Positions 24,286 through 31,949 of a stretch of DNA of 44,344 bases are shown here, one piece after another. Under the pieces are notes generated by a model that had not been told where the DNA came from, made no database searches, and saw only the letters and a program-made list of their open reading frames with translations. The position numbers and the translations under genes are program-made. Source of the DNA: Thermoleophilia bacterium (GTDB lineage: Bacteria > Actinomycetota > Thermoleophilia > Gaiellales > Gaiellaceae); NCBI GenBank assembly GCA_023382435.1, contig JAHDVS010000017.1:1-44344 (forward strand). Reading direction: 5' to 3'. Every line of letters begins with the position of its first letter. Position 1 is the stretch's first letter.

Positions 24286-25488
24286 ATGGCACAGGTGACG
24301 ATCGAACACCTCGGCAAGACCTTTTCGGAGGGCACGGAGGCCGTGCGCGACCTCAGCCTCGAGATCGGCGACGGCGAGCTCGTGGTCCTGGTCGGGCCAT
24401 CGGGGTGCGGGAAGACGACGACCCTCCGCATGGTGGCCGGCCTCGAGGAGACGACCTCTGGGACGATCACGATCGGCGACCGCGTCGTCAATCACCTCCC
24501 GCCGCGGGAGCGCGACATCGCCATGGTCTTCCAGAACTACGCGCTCTACCCCCACAAGACCGTCTACGAGAACCTCGCGTTCCCGCTCAAGCTCCGCCGG
24601 CTCTCGAAGCCCGAGATCGACGACCGCGTGAGGCGGAGCGCCCGCCTGCTCGGGCTCGAGGATCTGCTCGGGCGCAAGCCGCGCCAGCTCTCGGGCGGCC
24701 AGCGCCAGCGTGTCGCGATGGGCCGGGCGATCGTCCGCGAGCCGCAGGCCTTCCTGATGGACGAGCCGCTCTCCAACCTCGACGCGAAGCTCCGCACCCA
24801 GATGCGCGCCGAGATCCACCGCCTCCAGCGAGAGCTCCAGGCGACCACGATCTATGTCACCCATGACCAGGTCGAGGCGATGACGCTCGGCGACCGCGTC
24901 GCGCTTCTCCGCAAGGGTGAGCTCCAGCAGATGGCGACCCCGCAGGAGCTGTACGACAAGCCCACGAACGTCTTCGTCGCCGGCTTCATCGGCAGCCCCG
25001 CAATGAACTTCGTCGGCGCCGAGCTCGGGCGCAGGGACGGCCATCTCGAGGTCACCTTCGGGCAGCAGTCCCTCCGCCTCCACGAGTCCGAGGCGCGGCC
25101 GGGGCTCGAGGCATACATCGGCAGGCGTTGCGTGCTCGGCATCCGGCCCGAGCACCTCGAGGACGCCGCGCTCGAGAGCGGTGCGCCGGCCGACCGGCGC
25201 TTCCGTGGCAAGGTCGAGGTCCGCGAGGGCCTGGGGTCCGAGGTCGTCGTCCACTTCCAGGTCGAGGCGCCGCCCACGCTGACGGAGGACGTCCGCGAGC
25301 TCGCCCTCGACGTCGACGCGGCCGCGCTCGCCGACCTCGAGCGCGAGCAGCAGTTGCACGAGACGGTCTTCGTGGGGCGATTCGGGGCGAGCACGAAGGC
25401 GGCCGAGGGCGACGCCGTCGAGGTCGTCGCCGAGCACGGCGCACTCCACTTCTTCGACGCCGAGAGCGGCCGGAGGATCTCCCTCTGA
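24286..25488 (+). CDS. Carbohydrate ABC importer ATPase (UgpC/MalK family)
   Basis: 400-residue ATPase that energises the sugar importer whose other parts follow. Walker A is VGPSGCGKTTTL, the Q-loop AMVFQNYALYPH, the signature QLSGGQRQRVAMGRAIVREP, Walker B AFLMDEPLSNLDAK and the switch YVTHDQVEAMTLGDR. The C-terminal 150 residues form the regulatory OB-fold domain (TNVFVAGFIGSPAMNF, CVLGIRPEHLEDA) that marks the MalK/UgpC subfamily. AAAGGAGG precedes the ATG by about 14 bases. A separate promoter lies between it and the substrate-binding protein, but both promoters share one operator-like sequence. Confidence 0.94.
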   Translation: MAQVTIEHLGKTFSEGTEAVRDLSLEIGDGELVVLVGPSGCGKTTTLRMVAGLEETTSGTITIGDRVVNHLPPRERDIAMVFQNYALYPHKTVYENLAFPLKLRRLSKPEIDDRVRRSARLLGLEDLLGRKPRQLSGGQRQRVAMGRAIVREPQAFLMDEPLSNLDAKLRTQMRAEIHRLQRELQATTIYVTHDQVEAMTLGDRVALLRKGELQQMATPQELYDKPTNVFVAGFIGSPAMNFVGAELGRRDGHLEVTFGQQSLRLHESEARPGLEAYIGRRCVLGIRPEHLEDAALESGAPADRRFRGKVEVREGLGSEVVVHFQVEAPPTLTEDVRELALDVDAAALADLEREQQLHETVFVGRFGASTKAAEGDAVEVVAEHGALHFFDAESGRRISL

Positions 25489-25536
25489 CGTTGCGGCGAC
25501 CGCCGCCGCGCGAGCCCGGAACGCAACTCGCCTAAC

Positions 25537-25606
25537 TTGACGGGCCCTCCGACGTCAGAGAAGATACGCCACATCATCAGATGGCAGGCTGTACGACAAG
25601 TTGATC
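25537..25606 (+). promoter_or_regulatory. Promoter and operator-like site before the transporter operon
   Basis: TTGACG at 25537-25542 is followed after 17 bases by a weak GAAGAT (25560-25565). The operator-like stretch 25583-25606, with core GGCTGTACGACAAGTTG, matches the site at 24152-24175 in 20 of 24 bases. Here it lies downstream of the presumed start point and just before the ribosome binding site (GAGGGGGG). Confidence 0.55.
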
Positions 25607-25627
25607 CATCACGAGGGGGGGACATCG

Positions 25628-27295
25628 ATGAGCAGGCCTGACGAACCAGAGGCCAGGGACCTCGTCGCTCGACTGAACGCGGGCAAGCTCTCGCGGCGCG
25701 ATTTCGTGACGAGAGCCTCGGCGCTTGGCATCTCGACGGGCGCAATCGGCTCGATCCTGGCGGCTTGTGGCGGCGATGAGGAGGTCGCGCCGCCGCCGGC
25801 CGAGACGCCGCCGGCCGAGACCGAGCCGCCGGCCGAGACCGAGCCGCCGAGCGAGACCGCGCCGCCGGCCGAGACCGAGCCACCGGCCGCGGGCGATCCC
25901 GCCGACATCGCCGTCGTGGCCGCGAAGGCACACGCCGGCTACACGGTCAAGGTGACGTACGAGGGCGGCCTGCAGGCGCTCGACCCGAAGAACTTCTCCG
26001 GGCCGCTGTGGGAGGAGCTGACCGGCATCAAGACGCAGGTGATCGAGCTCCCCTTCCCTGAGCTCTACTCGAAGCCGATCGCGGAGCACATCGCGACGTC
26101 GGGAGCGTTCGACATCCTCGACGTCCCGCCGCCGAACATCCCGTCCTTCGTCGAGGGCGGCGTCGTCGCCCCGATCGACGATCTGATCGAGCAGTTCGGC
26201 TACGGCCCGGCCCAGGAGGACGTGCATCCGCTCTATCGCGCGCTCGGTACCTACAAGGGCCAGACCTACGGGATCTTCGACGACGGAGACATGTTCGCTC
26301 TCTACTACCGCAAGGACATCTTCGAGGATCCGGAGCTCATGTCCGCCCACGAGAGCGAGCTCGGCCGGCCGCTCGCTCCGCCCACGACGTGGGACGAGTA
26401 CACGGAGACGGCGACGTTTCTCACCGGCAAGCTCGCCCCGGACGTCTACGGCGCGGGCGCCTTTCGCAAGCAGGGCTCGCCGGGGAACCAGTTCGCGTTC
26501 TTCCAGCAGCTTCGGGCGAACGGCGGCACGTTCTTCGACCCGGAGACGATGGACGCGGTGATCAACTCGGATGCGGGCGTCAAGTCGCTCGAGCAGATGC
26601 TGGCCGTGAACAAGGCGTCGATCCCGGGCGTCGAGGAGCTCGACGCCGTCGGCCAGTGGACGGCCTGGCTGCAGGGGAAGCTCGCGATGATCTTCTCCTG
26701 GCCCCCGACCGGGCGCATGTCCGAGAACTACTCGCAGCGCGACGAGTCGTTCTCGTTCATTCCCGAGTCGACGATCGTCGGCAAGGTCGGGTACGCGATC
26801 ATGCCGCAGCTGAACGGCGAGCACGCCGGCGGGTTCGTCAAGTGCATCTCGGCCGACTCGAAGAACCTCGAGGCGGCCTACCTGACGGTGCAGTGGCTGA
26901 CGAGCCCGTCGATCTCGCTCCAGCGCGTGACGCTGCCGTACGCGCTGCGCGACCCGTACCGGATCTCGCACTTCACGTCCGAGGAGTACGGATCGCTCTG
27001 GCCGGGCGCGAAGGACTACCTCGCGATGCTGAACGACGCGGCGAACAACGGCGTCATCGACCTGATCATGCCCGCGGCGGCCGACTACTCGTTCGCGATC
27101 GACCGCGCCTGCAGCGCCGTCTGGGGCGGCGAGGACCCGAAGCGGGCGCTCGACAATGCCGCTGCCGAGTGGAACAAGATCACCGACCAGACGGGACGGG
27201 ACAAGCAGAAGGACGCATATGCGGCGTTCCTGACGCTGCCGGGCGCCACGGCGGAGAACACGATCGCCGCGCTCGGCCAAGCGTTGACGCTGTAG
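25628..27295 (+). CDS. Tat-exported lipoprotein, extracellular sugar-binding protein (family 1)
   Basis: Binds the substrate outside the membrane and hands it to the two permeases. 555 residues from the ATG at 25628, preceded by GAGGGGGG; the earlier TTG at 25601 lies inside the operator-like site. The signal has a twin-arginine motif (KLSRRDFVTRASALG) and a lipobox ILAAC, so it should be exported folded and lipid-anchored. A PPAETE-repeat linker follows, then the binding fold (YEGGLQALDPKNFSGPLWEE, YGIFDDGDMFALYYRKDIFE, WLQGKLAMIFSWPPTGRM). The ligand cannot be read from sequence; the island suggests a branched or acidic sugar. Confidence 0.92.
   Translation: MSRPDEPEARDLVARLNAGKLSRRDFVTRASALGISTGAIGSILAACGGDEEVAPPPAETPPAETEPPAETEPPSETAPPAETEPPAAGDPADIAVVAAKAHAGYTVKVTYEGGLQALDPKNFSGPLWEELTGIKTQVIELPFPELYSKPIAEHIATSGAFDILDVPPPNIPSFVEGGVVAPIDDLIEQFGYGPAQEDVHPLYRALGTYKGQTYGIFDDGDMFALYYRKDIFEDPELMSAHESELGRPLAPPTTWDEYTETATFLTGKLAPDVYGAGAFRKQGSPGNQFAFFQQLRANGGTFFDPETMDAVINSDAGVKSLEQMLAVNKASIPGVEELDAVGQWTAWLQGKLAMIFSWPPTGRMSENYSQRDESFSFIPESTIVGKVGYAIMPQLNGEHAGGFVKCISADSKNLEAAYLTVQWLTSPSISLQRVTLPYALRDPYRISHFTSEEYGSLWPGAKDYLAMLNDAANNGVIDLIMPAAADYSFAIDRACSAVWGGEDPKRALDNAAAEWNKITDQTGRDKQKDAYAAFLTLPGATAENTIAALGQALTL
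25790..25890 (+). repeat. 18-base coding tandem repeat (PPAETE linker)
   Basis: About five imperfect 18-base units of CCGCCGGCCGAGACCGAG encode a Pro/Glu/Thr-rich linker between the lipobox cysteine and the binding domain. Such repeats change copy number easily; they are spacers, not a separate element. Confidence 0.8.
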
Positions 27296-27305
27296 CACCC
27301 GCTCG

Positions 27306-28229
27306 ATGGCCCTAGGAGCCGACGCAACCAGGAGGAGGCTGTCCCAGACCGCCTCCTCCTGGGTCGACCGCCACTTTCGCTGGCTCCTCGTCAGCCCGGC
27401 CGTCGTCCTGATCCTGGCGCTGACGATCTTCCCGCTCGGGTACGCGATCTGGGTCGCGTTCGTCACCTACGACTTCAACATCCCCGGCCACGCCTGGCGC
27501 GGGATCGACAACTTCAAGGAAGTCGTGACCGACCCGAACGCGCGCAAGGCGATCGCCACCACGGCCTGGCTCGCCACCGCGGCGGTGGCGATCGAGCTGG
27601 TCATCGGGCTTCTCCTCGCCCTCGCCATGGTGCGACCGTTCCGAGGCCGTCGCTGGCTGATCCCGATCTTCCTCCTGCCGCTCTTCATGAGCCCGGTGAT
27701 CGTCGGGCAGTTCTGGGCGCTCCTCCTGACCGAGCCGTTCGGGCCGACGAACTGGCTGCTCGGGGCGATCAGCGGCAGCGACGTCAACATCCGCTGGACG
27801 ACCCAGACGCCCTGGGCGTATTTCTCGATCCTGCTCGCCGATGCGTGGCAGTGGACGCCATTCATGTTCGTCATCCTGCTCGCCGGCCTCTCGGCGATCC
27901 CGGACGACCTGTACTCCGCCGCCGACCTCGACGGGGCGCGGCCACGGCAGGCCTTCTTCTTCGTCACGCTGCCGCTCCTCCTCCCGGTCATGCTCGTCGC
28001 GGTCGCGTTTCGCGTCATCGACGCGGCGAAGATCTTCGACGTCATCTACGTCCTGACCAAGGGCGGGCCGGGCACGGACACGTACACCGCGTCGTACTAC
28101 CTGTACGAGCAGGGCTTCCAACTCTTCCACCTCGGCCGAGGCACGGCCGGCGCGTGGATGTTCATGATCCTGCTCTCGGTCGTCTCGTACTGGCTCGTGC
28201 GGCGTCTGCTGAAACCGGTGGAGGCCTGA
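27306..28229 (+). CDS. Sugar ABC importer permease (MalF/UgpA-like)
   Basis: 307-residue inner-membrane permease with six predicted helices (VSPAVVLILALTIFPLGYAI, ATAAVAIELVIGLLLALAMV, IPIFLLPLFMSPVIVGQFWA and others). The EAA loop that contacts the ATPase reads YSAADLDGARPRQAFFFVTL. VLTKGGPGTDTYTASYYLYE is a typical late segment of this family. It starts 10 bases after the substrate-binding protein gene and forms a heterodimer with the next permease. Confidence 0.93.
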   Translation: MALGADATRRRLSQTASSWVDRHFRWLLVSPAVVLILALTIFPLGYAIWVAFVTYDFNIPGHAWRGIDNFKEVVTDPNARKAIATTAWLATAAVAIELVIGLLLALAMVRPFRGRRWLIPIFLLPLFMSPVIVGQFWALLLTEPFGPTNWLLGAISGSDVNIRWTTQTPWAYFSILLADAWQWTPFMFVILLAGLSAIPDDLYSAADLDGARPRQAFFFVTLPLLLPVMLVAVAFRVIDAAKIFDVIYVLTKGGPGTDTYTASYYLYEQGFQLFHLGRGTAGAWMFMILLSVVSYWLVRRLLKPVEA

Positions 28230-28230
28230 G

Positions 28231-29118
28231 GTGGCGGCCGTCGGCGCACGGGCCCGGAAGCCCCGGCCGAGCGGGGCGGAGCGGATGATCCTCGGCAGGC
28301 GCCTGCGCGTCGAGGGCGTGCTGCGGTTCGCCTTCATCGGCCTCTTCCTGCTCTTCCTGCTCGGCCCGCTCTACTGGGTTTTCGTCACCTCGATCAAGCC
28401 GGTCGCGGACTACCAGACGGTGCCGCCGGTCTGGTTCCCCGACTCGCCCACCTCGATCCACTTCTCCGCCGCCCTGAACGACCTGCGCGGCTGGACGGGC
28501 CTCAAGAACAGCGCGATCGTCGCGGGGATCGTGACGGTCGTGTCCGTGCTCGTCGGGACAGCCGCCGCATACAGCATGGCCCGCTTCCGAACCGGTGGGA
28601 AGAACCTGGCGTTCTGGGTGCTCTCGCAGAGGATCATGCCGCCGATCGCGGTCGTGATTCCGATCTTCCTCATCTATCGCGAGCTCGACCTGATCGACAA
28701 CCGGTTCGGGCTCGCCGCCCTCTACGTCGTCTTCACGCTGCCGTTCTCGATCTGGATGATGTACACGTACTTCCGGCAGATGCCGGTCGAACTCGAGGAG
28801 GCGGCGCTCGTGGACGGCTGCACGCGCTGGCAGGCGCTCTGGAAGGTCGCCTGGCCGCTCGCCGCCCCCGGGATCGTCTCGGCGGCGGCGTTCGCCTTCG
28901 TCTTCTCGTGGACGGAGTTCCTCTTCGCCCTCGTCCTGACGAGCAACGAGGCCGTGACCGTCCCCGTCGTTATCTCGCAGTTCCTCGCGTTTCAGGCGGC
29001 GCAGTTCGGCGAGTCGAGCGCGCTCTCGCTCTGCGCGATGGTGCCGGCGCTCTTCCTCGGGTTCCTCGTGCAGAAGCACCTCGTGCGCGGCCTCACGCTC
29101 GGGGCGGTGCAGGGCTGA
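28231..29118 (+). CDS. Sugar ABC importer permease (MalG/UgpE-like)
   Basis: 295-residue permease, GTG start one base after the previous stop. The EAA loop reads LEEAALVDGCTRWQALWKVA. Helices include LRFAFIGLFLLFLLGPLYWV, AIVAGIVTVVSVLVGTAAAY and AAAFAFVFSWTEFLFALVLT. It pairs with the MalF-like permease; the ATPase is encoded ahead of the substrate-binding protein. Confidence 0.93.
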   Translation: MAAVGARARKPRPSGAERMILGRRLRVEGVLRFAFIGLFLLFLLGPLYWVFVTSIKPVADYQTVPPVWFPDSPTSIHFSAALNDLRGWTGLKNSAIVAGIVTVVSVLVGTAAAYSMARFRTGGKNLAFWVLSQRIMPPIAVVIPIFLIYRELDLIDNRFGLAALYVVFTLPFSIWMMYTYFRQMPVELEEAALVDGCTRWQALWKVAWPLAAPGIVSAAAFAFVFSWTEFLFALVLTSNEAVTVPVVISQFLAFQAAQFGESSALSLCAMVPALFLGFLVQKHLVRGLTLGAVQG

Positions 29119-29147
29119 CACCGCGCACGTCGACCACAGGAGGATCC

Positions 29148-30143
29148 ATGAAGATCTACACGGAAAGCGGTGCCTCGCTCGCGCCCCTCGAGGGGAAGAC
29201 AGTCGCTGTCCTCGGGTACGGGAACCAGGGGCGCGCGCAGGCGCTGAACCTCCGTGACAGCGGCGTCTCGGTCGTGATCGGGAACCGCGCCGACTCGTAC
29301 GCCGACCAGGCGCGGGTCGACGGCTTCGAGCCGTTCCCGATCGCCGACGCGGCCGCCCGAGGCGACGTCCTGCTCGTCCTGACAACCGACGAGTCGCAGC
29401 CGTCGGTCTGGCGGGAGCTGATCGCCCCCTAGCTTCAGCCCGACCGGACGCTCGTGTGGGCGAGCGGCTACAACGTCGGCTTCGGCGTCATCGTGCCGCC
29501 GCCCGACATCGACGTCGTCCTCGTCGCGCCGCGGATGATCGGGACCGAGGTGCGCACGCTCTTCGAGCGCGGGAAGGGCGCGATGGCTCAGATCGCCGTC
29601 CACCAGGATGCCTCCGGTCACGCCCGGGAGCGCGCGATGGCGATCGCGCACGGGATCGGCGCGACACGCGCGGGCGTCTTCGAGGCCCCGTTCCGAGTCG
29701 AGGCCGACCTCGACCTGTTCATGGAGCAGGTCGTCTGGGCGAGCCTGTCGGCGATGTTCCGGACCTGGATGGAGGTGTGGGTCGAGGCAGGCTACGACCC
29801 GGATCTGTTCGTGCTCGAGATGTTCGCGACGGGCGAGACGGGCGAGATCTTCGAGCTCATCCGCAAGGAGGGCTTCTTCCGCCAGCTGTGGCACCACTCG
29901 ACGACGAGCCAGTACGGGACGATCTCGCGCGCTCCGCTCTTCGTGAGCGAGGACGTGAAGCGAACGGCGCGCGGGCTGCTCGAGCGCGACATCAAGGGCG
30001 GTGCCTTCGCGAGGGAGTGGAGCGTGGAGCAGGCGGGCGGGTCGGAGACGCTCGTGCAATTGAAGGCCGAGGCCCTCGAGAGCCAGCTCTCGACGGTGAT
30101 GGACGTCGTCCTTCCGCTCGCGCGACAGGCGCACGGCGCCTGA
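29148..30143 (+). pseudogene. Ketol-acid reductoisomerase (IlvC)-family gene with one in-frame TAG
   Basis: Read through, the gene is 331 codons, the usual length of class I KARI, with a TAG at 29430-29432 (codon 95). AGGAGG precedes the ATG. The NAD(P) Rossmann loop is AVLGYGNQGRAQALNLRDSG. The KARI knotted domain has GIGATRAGVFEAPFRVEADL then DLFMEQ, matching the metal-binding Asp/Glu pair, and YDPDLFVLEMFATGETGEI carries the later glutamates. Relatives have a residue such as His, Asn or Gln at the TAG, so CAG to TAG is a one-base change. Both halves are well conserved. Last gene of the sugar-importer operon, so branched-chain amino-acid synthesis is unlikely as its main role; it may run KARI chemistry in reverse on a branched sugar acid. 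Confidence 0.82.
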
Positions 30144-30173
30144 GCCTGAGCGGTGCGCCCAGGCGCCCCCGTC

Positions 30174-30953
30174 TCATGCTCCGGGCGGCGGGCCGAGCGC
30201 CCGGCCCCCGTCGACGTGCAGGACGGCGCCGGTAACCCAGGAGGCCTCCGGCTCGGTCAACTGGACGACCCACCAGGCGACCTCCTCGGGCGTGCCCATC
30301 CGCCCGAGCGGGGTCATTCGGGTGAGGTGCACCTTGGCCGCCTCGATGTCGTCCGCCACCTGGTAGAGGATCGGCGTGTCGACCGGGCCCGGGACGACGC
30401 AGTTGACCCGGATGCGTTCGGAGGCGAGCTCGGCTGCGAGAGAGCGCGTCAGGTACTCGAGTGCTGCCTTGCTACCGCCGTAGACCGCCTGGCCCGGGCG
30501 ATAGAGCCACGCGGCCGCCGAGCTGACGTTGACGACGGAGGCGAAGCCCGAGCGGCGAAGCGCCGGGAGCGCGGCCTGGACGAGGAAGAGCGCCGCCCGC
30601 ACGTTGACGGCGAGCTCGCGGTCGAACTGCTCGACCGCCACCTGCTCTAGCGGCGTCAAGCTCGCGGTGCCCGCGTTGTTCACGATCACGTCGAGACGGC
30701 CGAACTCGGCGAGCGCCGCAGCCACGACCCCCGCGGGAGCGTCCGGGTCGGCCAGGTCGGCGGCAACCACGTGGGCGGTGCCGCCGGCCACGCGAATCGC
30801 GGAGGCGACGGCGTCGAGCTTCTCGCGCGTCCTGCCGACCAGCGCGACCGCCGCGCCGCGCTCGGCGAACCGCCGCGCGACCGCCGCGCCGATGCCTGAC
30901 CCGCCGCCCGTCACGACGGCCACACGGGGAGGAGTGTCGACGGTTCCCGGCAA
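30174..30953 (-). CDS. Short-chain dehydrogenase/reductase
   Basis: 259-residue classical SDR, NAD(P)-dependent oxidation or reduction of an alcohol or sugar. TGGGSGIGAAVARRFAERGA binds the cofactor, NNAGTASL is the NNAG motif, and the catalytic triad is Ser in VVNVSSAAAW and YGGSK (Tyr/Lys). NCVVPGPVDTPI and WVTGAVLHVDGG close the fold. I chose the TTG at 30953 because the ATG at 30980 overlaps the start of the divergent gene; a TACTAT -10 box lies on the minus strand at 30971-30966. The substrate is unknown; the context suggests a sugar or sugar acid. Confidence 0.88.
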   Translation of the reverse strand: MPGTVDTPPRVAVVTGGGSGIGAAVARRFAERGAAVALVGRTREKLDAVASAIRVAGGTAHVVAADLADPDAPAGVVAAALAEFGRLDVIVNNAGTASLTPLEQVAVEQFDRELAVNVRAALFLVQAALPALRRSGFASVVNVSSAAAWLYRPGQAVYGGSKAALEYLTRSLAAELASERIRVNCVVPGPVDTPILYQVADDIEAAKVHLTRMTPLGRMGTPEEVAWWVVQLTEPEASWVTGAVLHVDGGRALGPPPGA

Positions 30954-30965
30954 AGTGGTCCGACG

Positions 30966-30972
30966 ATAGTAT
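30966..30972. promoter_or_regulatory. Bidirectional -10 element (TAGTAT / TACTAT)
   Basis: The near-palindrome CGATAGTATCG gives TAGTAT on the plus strand (30967-30972), ending 6 bases before the ATG at 30979, and TACTAT on the minus strand (30971-30966) towards the SDR. A TTCCCG lies 17 bases upstream of the plus-strand box. One element seems to serve both directions. Confidence 0.5.
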
Positions 30973-30978
30973 CGCTCC

Positions 30979-31875
30979 ATGCTCGCGCCCGACCGCCTCC
31001 CGCACGTCGTCGTGGTCGGCGCCGGGCTGATGGGAGCGCAGATCGGCTGCGAGTACGCGCTCGGCGGTCACCCGGTCGTCCTCGTCGGGCGCCGCCCCGA
31101 AAGCGCGCGGAAGCGGGCCGAGCAGGCGCTCGCGACCGTCGAGCGATATGGCCTGCACGGTGCCGAGGAGATCGGGTCTGCCCTGAGTCGGATTACCGTG
31201 GTGGGGTCCCTCGAGGAGGTAGACAGCGCCGACCTCATCGTCGAGTCGGTCCCCGAGGACTTCGAGCTGAAGGCCGAGGTGCTCGGCCGGGCCGCGGCCG
31301 CCTTCCCGAATGGGGTCGTCGCGACCAACACCTCGTCGCTCAGCGTCACGGCGCTCGGCGAGGCGATCGGGGCGCCGGAGCGGACGCTCGGCACGCACTA
31401 CTGGAACCCGCCGCTCCTGATGCCGCTCGTCGAGCTCGTCGCGGGCGACGCCACCGCGGCGGAGGCCCTCGACGGGGTCGAGGGCGCGCTCCGGGCGCTC
31501 GGCAAGCGTCCCGTGCGCGTGCACGACGTGCCCGGGTTCGTCTGGAACCGCCTCCAGCTCGCGCTCCTGCGGGAGGCGGTGTGGGTGGTCGAGCACGGCG
31601 TCGCGACACCGGAGGCGGTCGACGAGATCGTCAGGTCGGGGCTCGCACGCCGCTGGCGGTCGACCGGGCCGTTCGAGACGGTCGGCCTCGGCGGCGCGGC
31701 GACGTTCGGGCGAGTCGCGGCGAACCTCTTCCCCGTGCTTTCGGGCGCGCAGCGGGCGGGCGGCCTCGCCCGCTGGACGCCGAAGGAGCCCGGCGCGCTC
31801 GCGGCGGCTAAGGCCCGGCGCGACGCGGCGCTCGCCGGGGAGATCCACCGCGAGCGAAGGGAGGGCACAGCGTGA
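30979..31875 (+). CDS. 3-hydroxyacyl-CoA dehydrogenase-family protein
   Basis: 298 residues. VVVVGAGLMGAQIGCEYALG binds NAD. LIVESVPEDFELKAEVLG and ATNTSSLSVTALGEAI are family landmarks, GTHYWNPPLLMPLVELV carries the catalytic His (GTHYWNPP instead of the GxHFFNP of fatty-acid enzymes), and VPGFVWNRLQLALLREAVWV starts the C-domain. The GTHYWNPP form is seen in relatives that act on non-CoA acids such as L-gulonate or carnitine, which fits a sugar-acid locus. The promoter is leaderless-type. Its stop overlaps the GTG of a truncated epimerase (GTGA), so it was once the first gene of a longer operon. Confidence 0.88.
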   Translation: MLAPDRLPHVVVVGAGLMGAQIGCEYALGGHPVVLVGRRPESARKRAEQALATVERYGLHGAEEIGSALSRITVVGSLEEVDSADLIVESVPEDFELKAEVLGRAAAAFPNGVVATNTSSLSVTALGEAIGAPERTLGTHYWNPPLLMPLVELVAGDATAAEALDGVEGALRALGKRPVRVHDVPGFVWNRLQLALLREAVWVVEHGVATPEAVDEIVRSGLARRWRSTGPFETVGLGGAATFGRVAANLFPVLSGAQRAGGLARWTPKEPGALAAAKARRDAALAGEIHRERREGTA

Positions 31876-31946
31876 CGGTACTCGTCACCGGCGGGACCGG
31901 GTTCATCGGCACACACGTTGCGCGCGCCCTGCTCCTCCACGCTGAT
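31872..31946 (+). pseudogene. 5' fragment of an NAD-dependent epimerase gene, cut at a junction
   Basis: From the GTG at 31872 the frame reads VTVLVTGGTGFIGTHVARAL then LLHADG, a clear extended-SDR N-terminus with GxxGxxG. Similarity stops at about 31940-31950, exactly where the stop codon of the minus-strand aldolase lies. The rest of the open frame is antisense to the aldolase. About 300 residues of the epimerase are missing. A deletion or insertion has joined two formerly separate regions here. Confidence 0.75.
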
Positions 31947-31949
31947 GGC

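Noticed and set aside
25790-25890. Tandem repeats considered as a CRISPR or minisatellite element
   Set aside because: Units are 18 bases, contiguous, in frame and encode a Pro/Glu/Thr linker typical of lipoproteins.
30124-30174. GC-rich hairpin between the convergent KARI and SDR genes as a terminator
   Set aside because: Only short, imperfect pairing and no T-tract; not distinguishable from background in this base composition.
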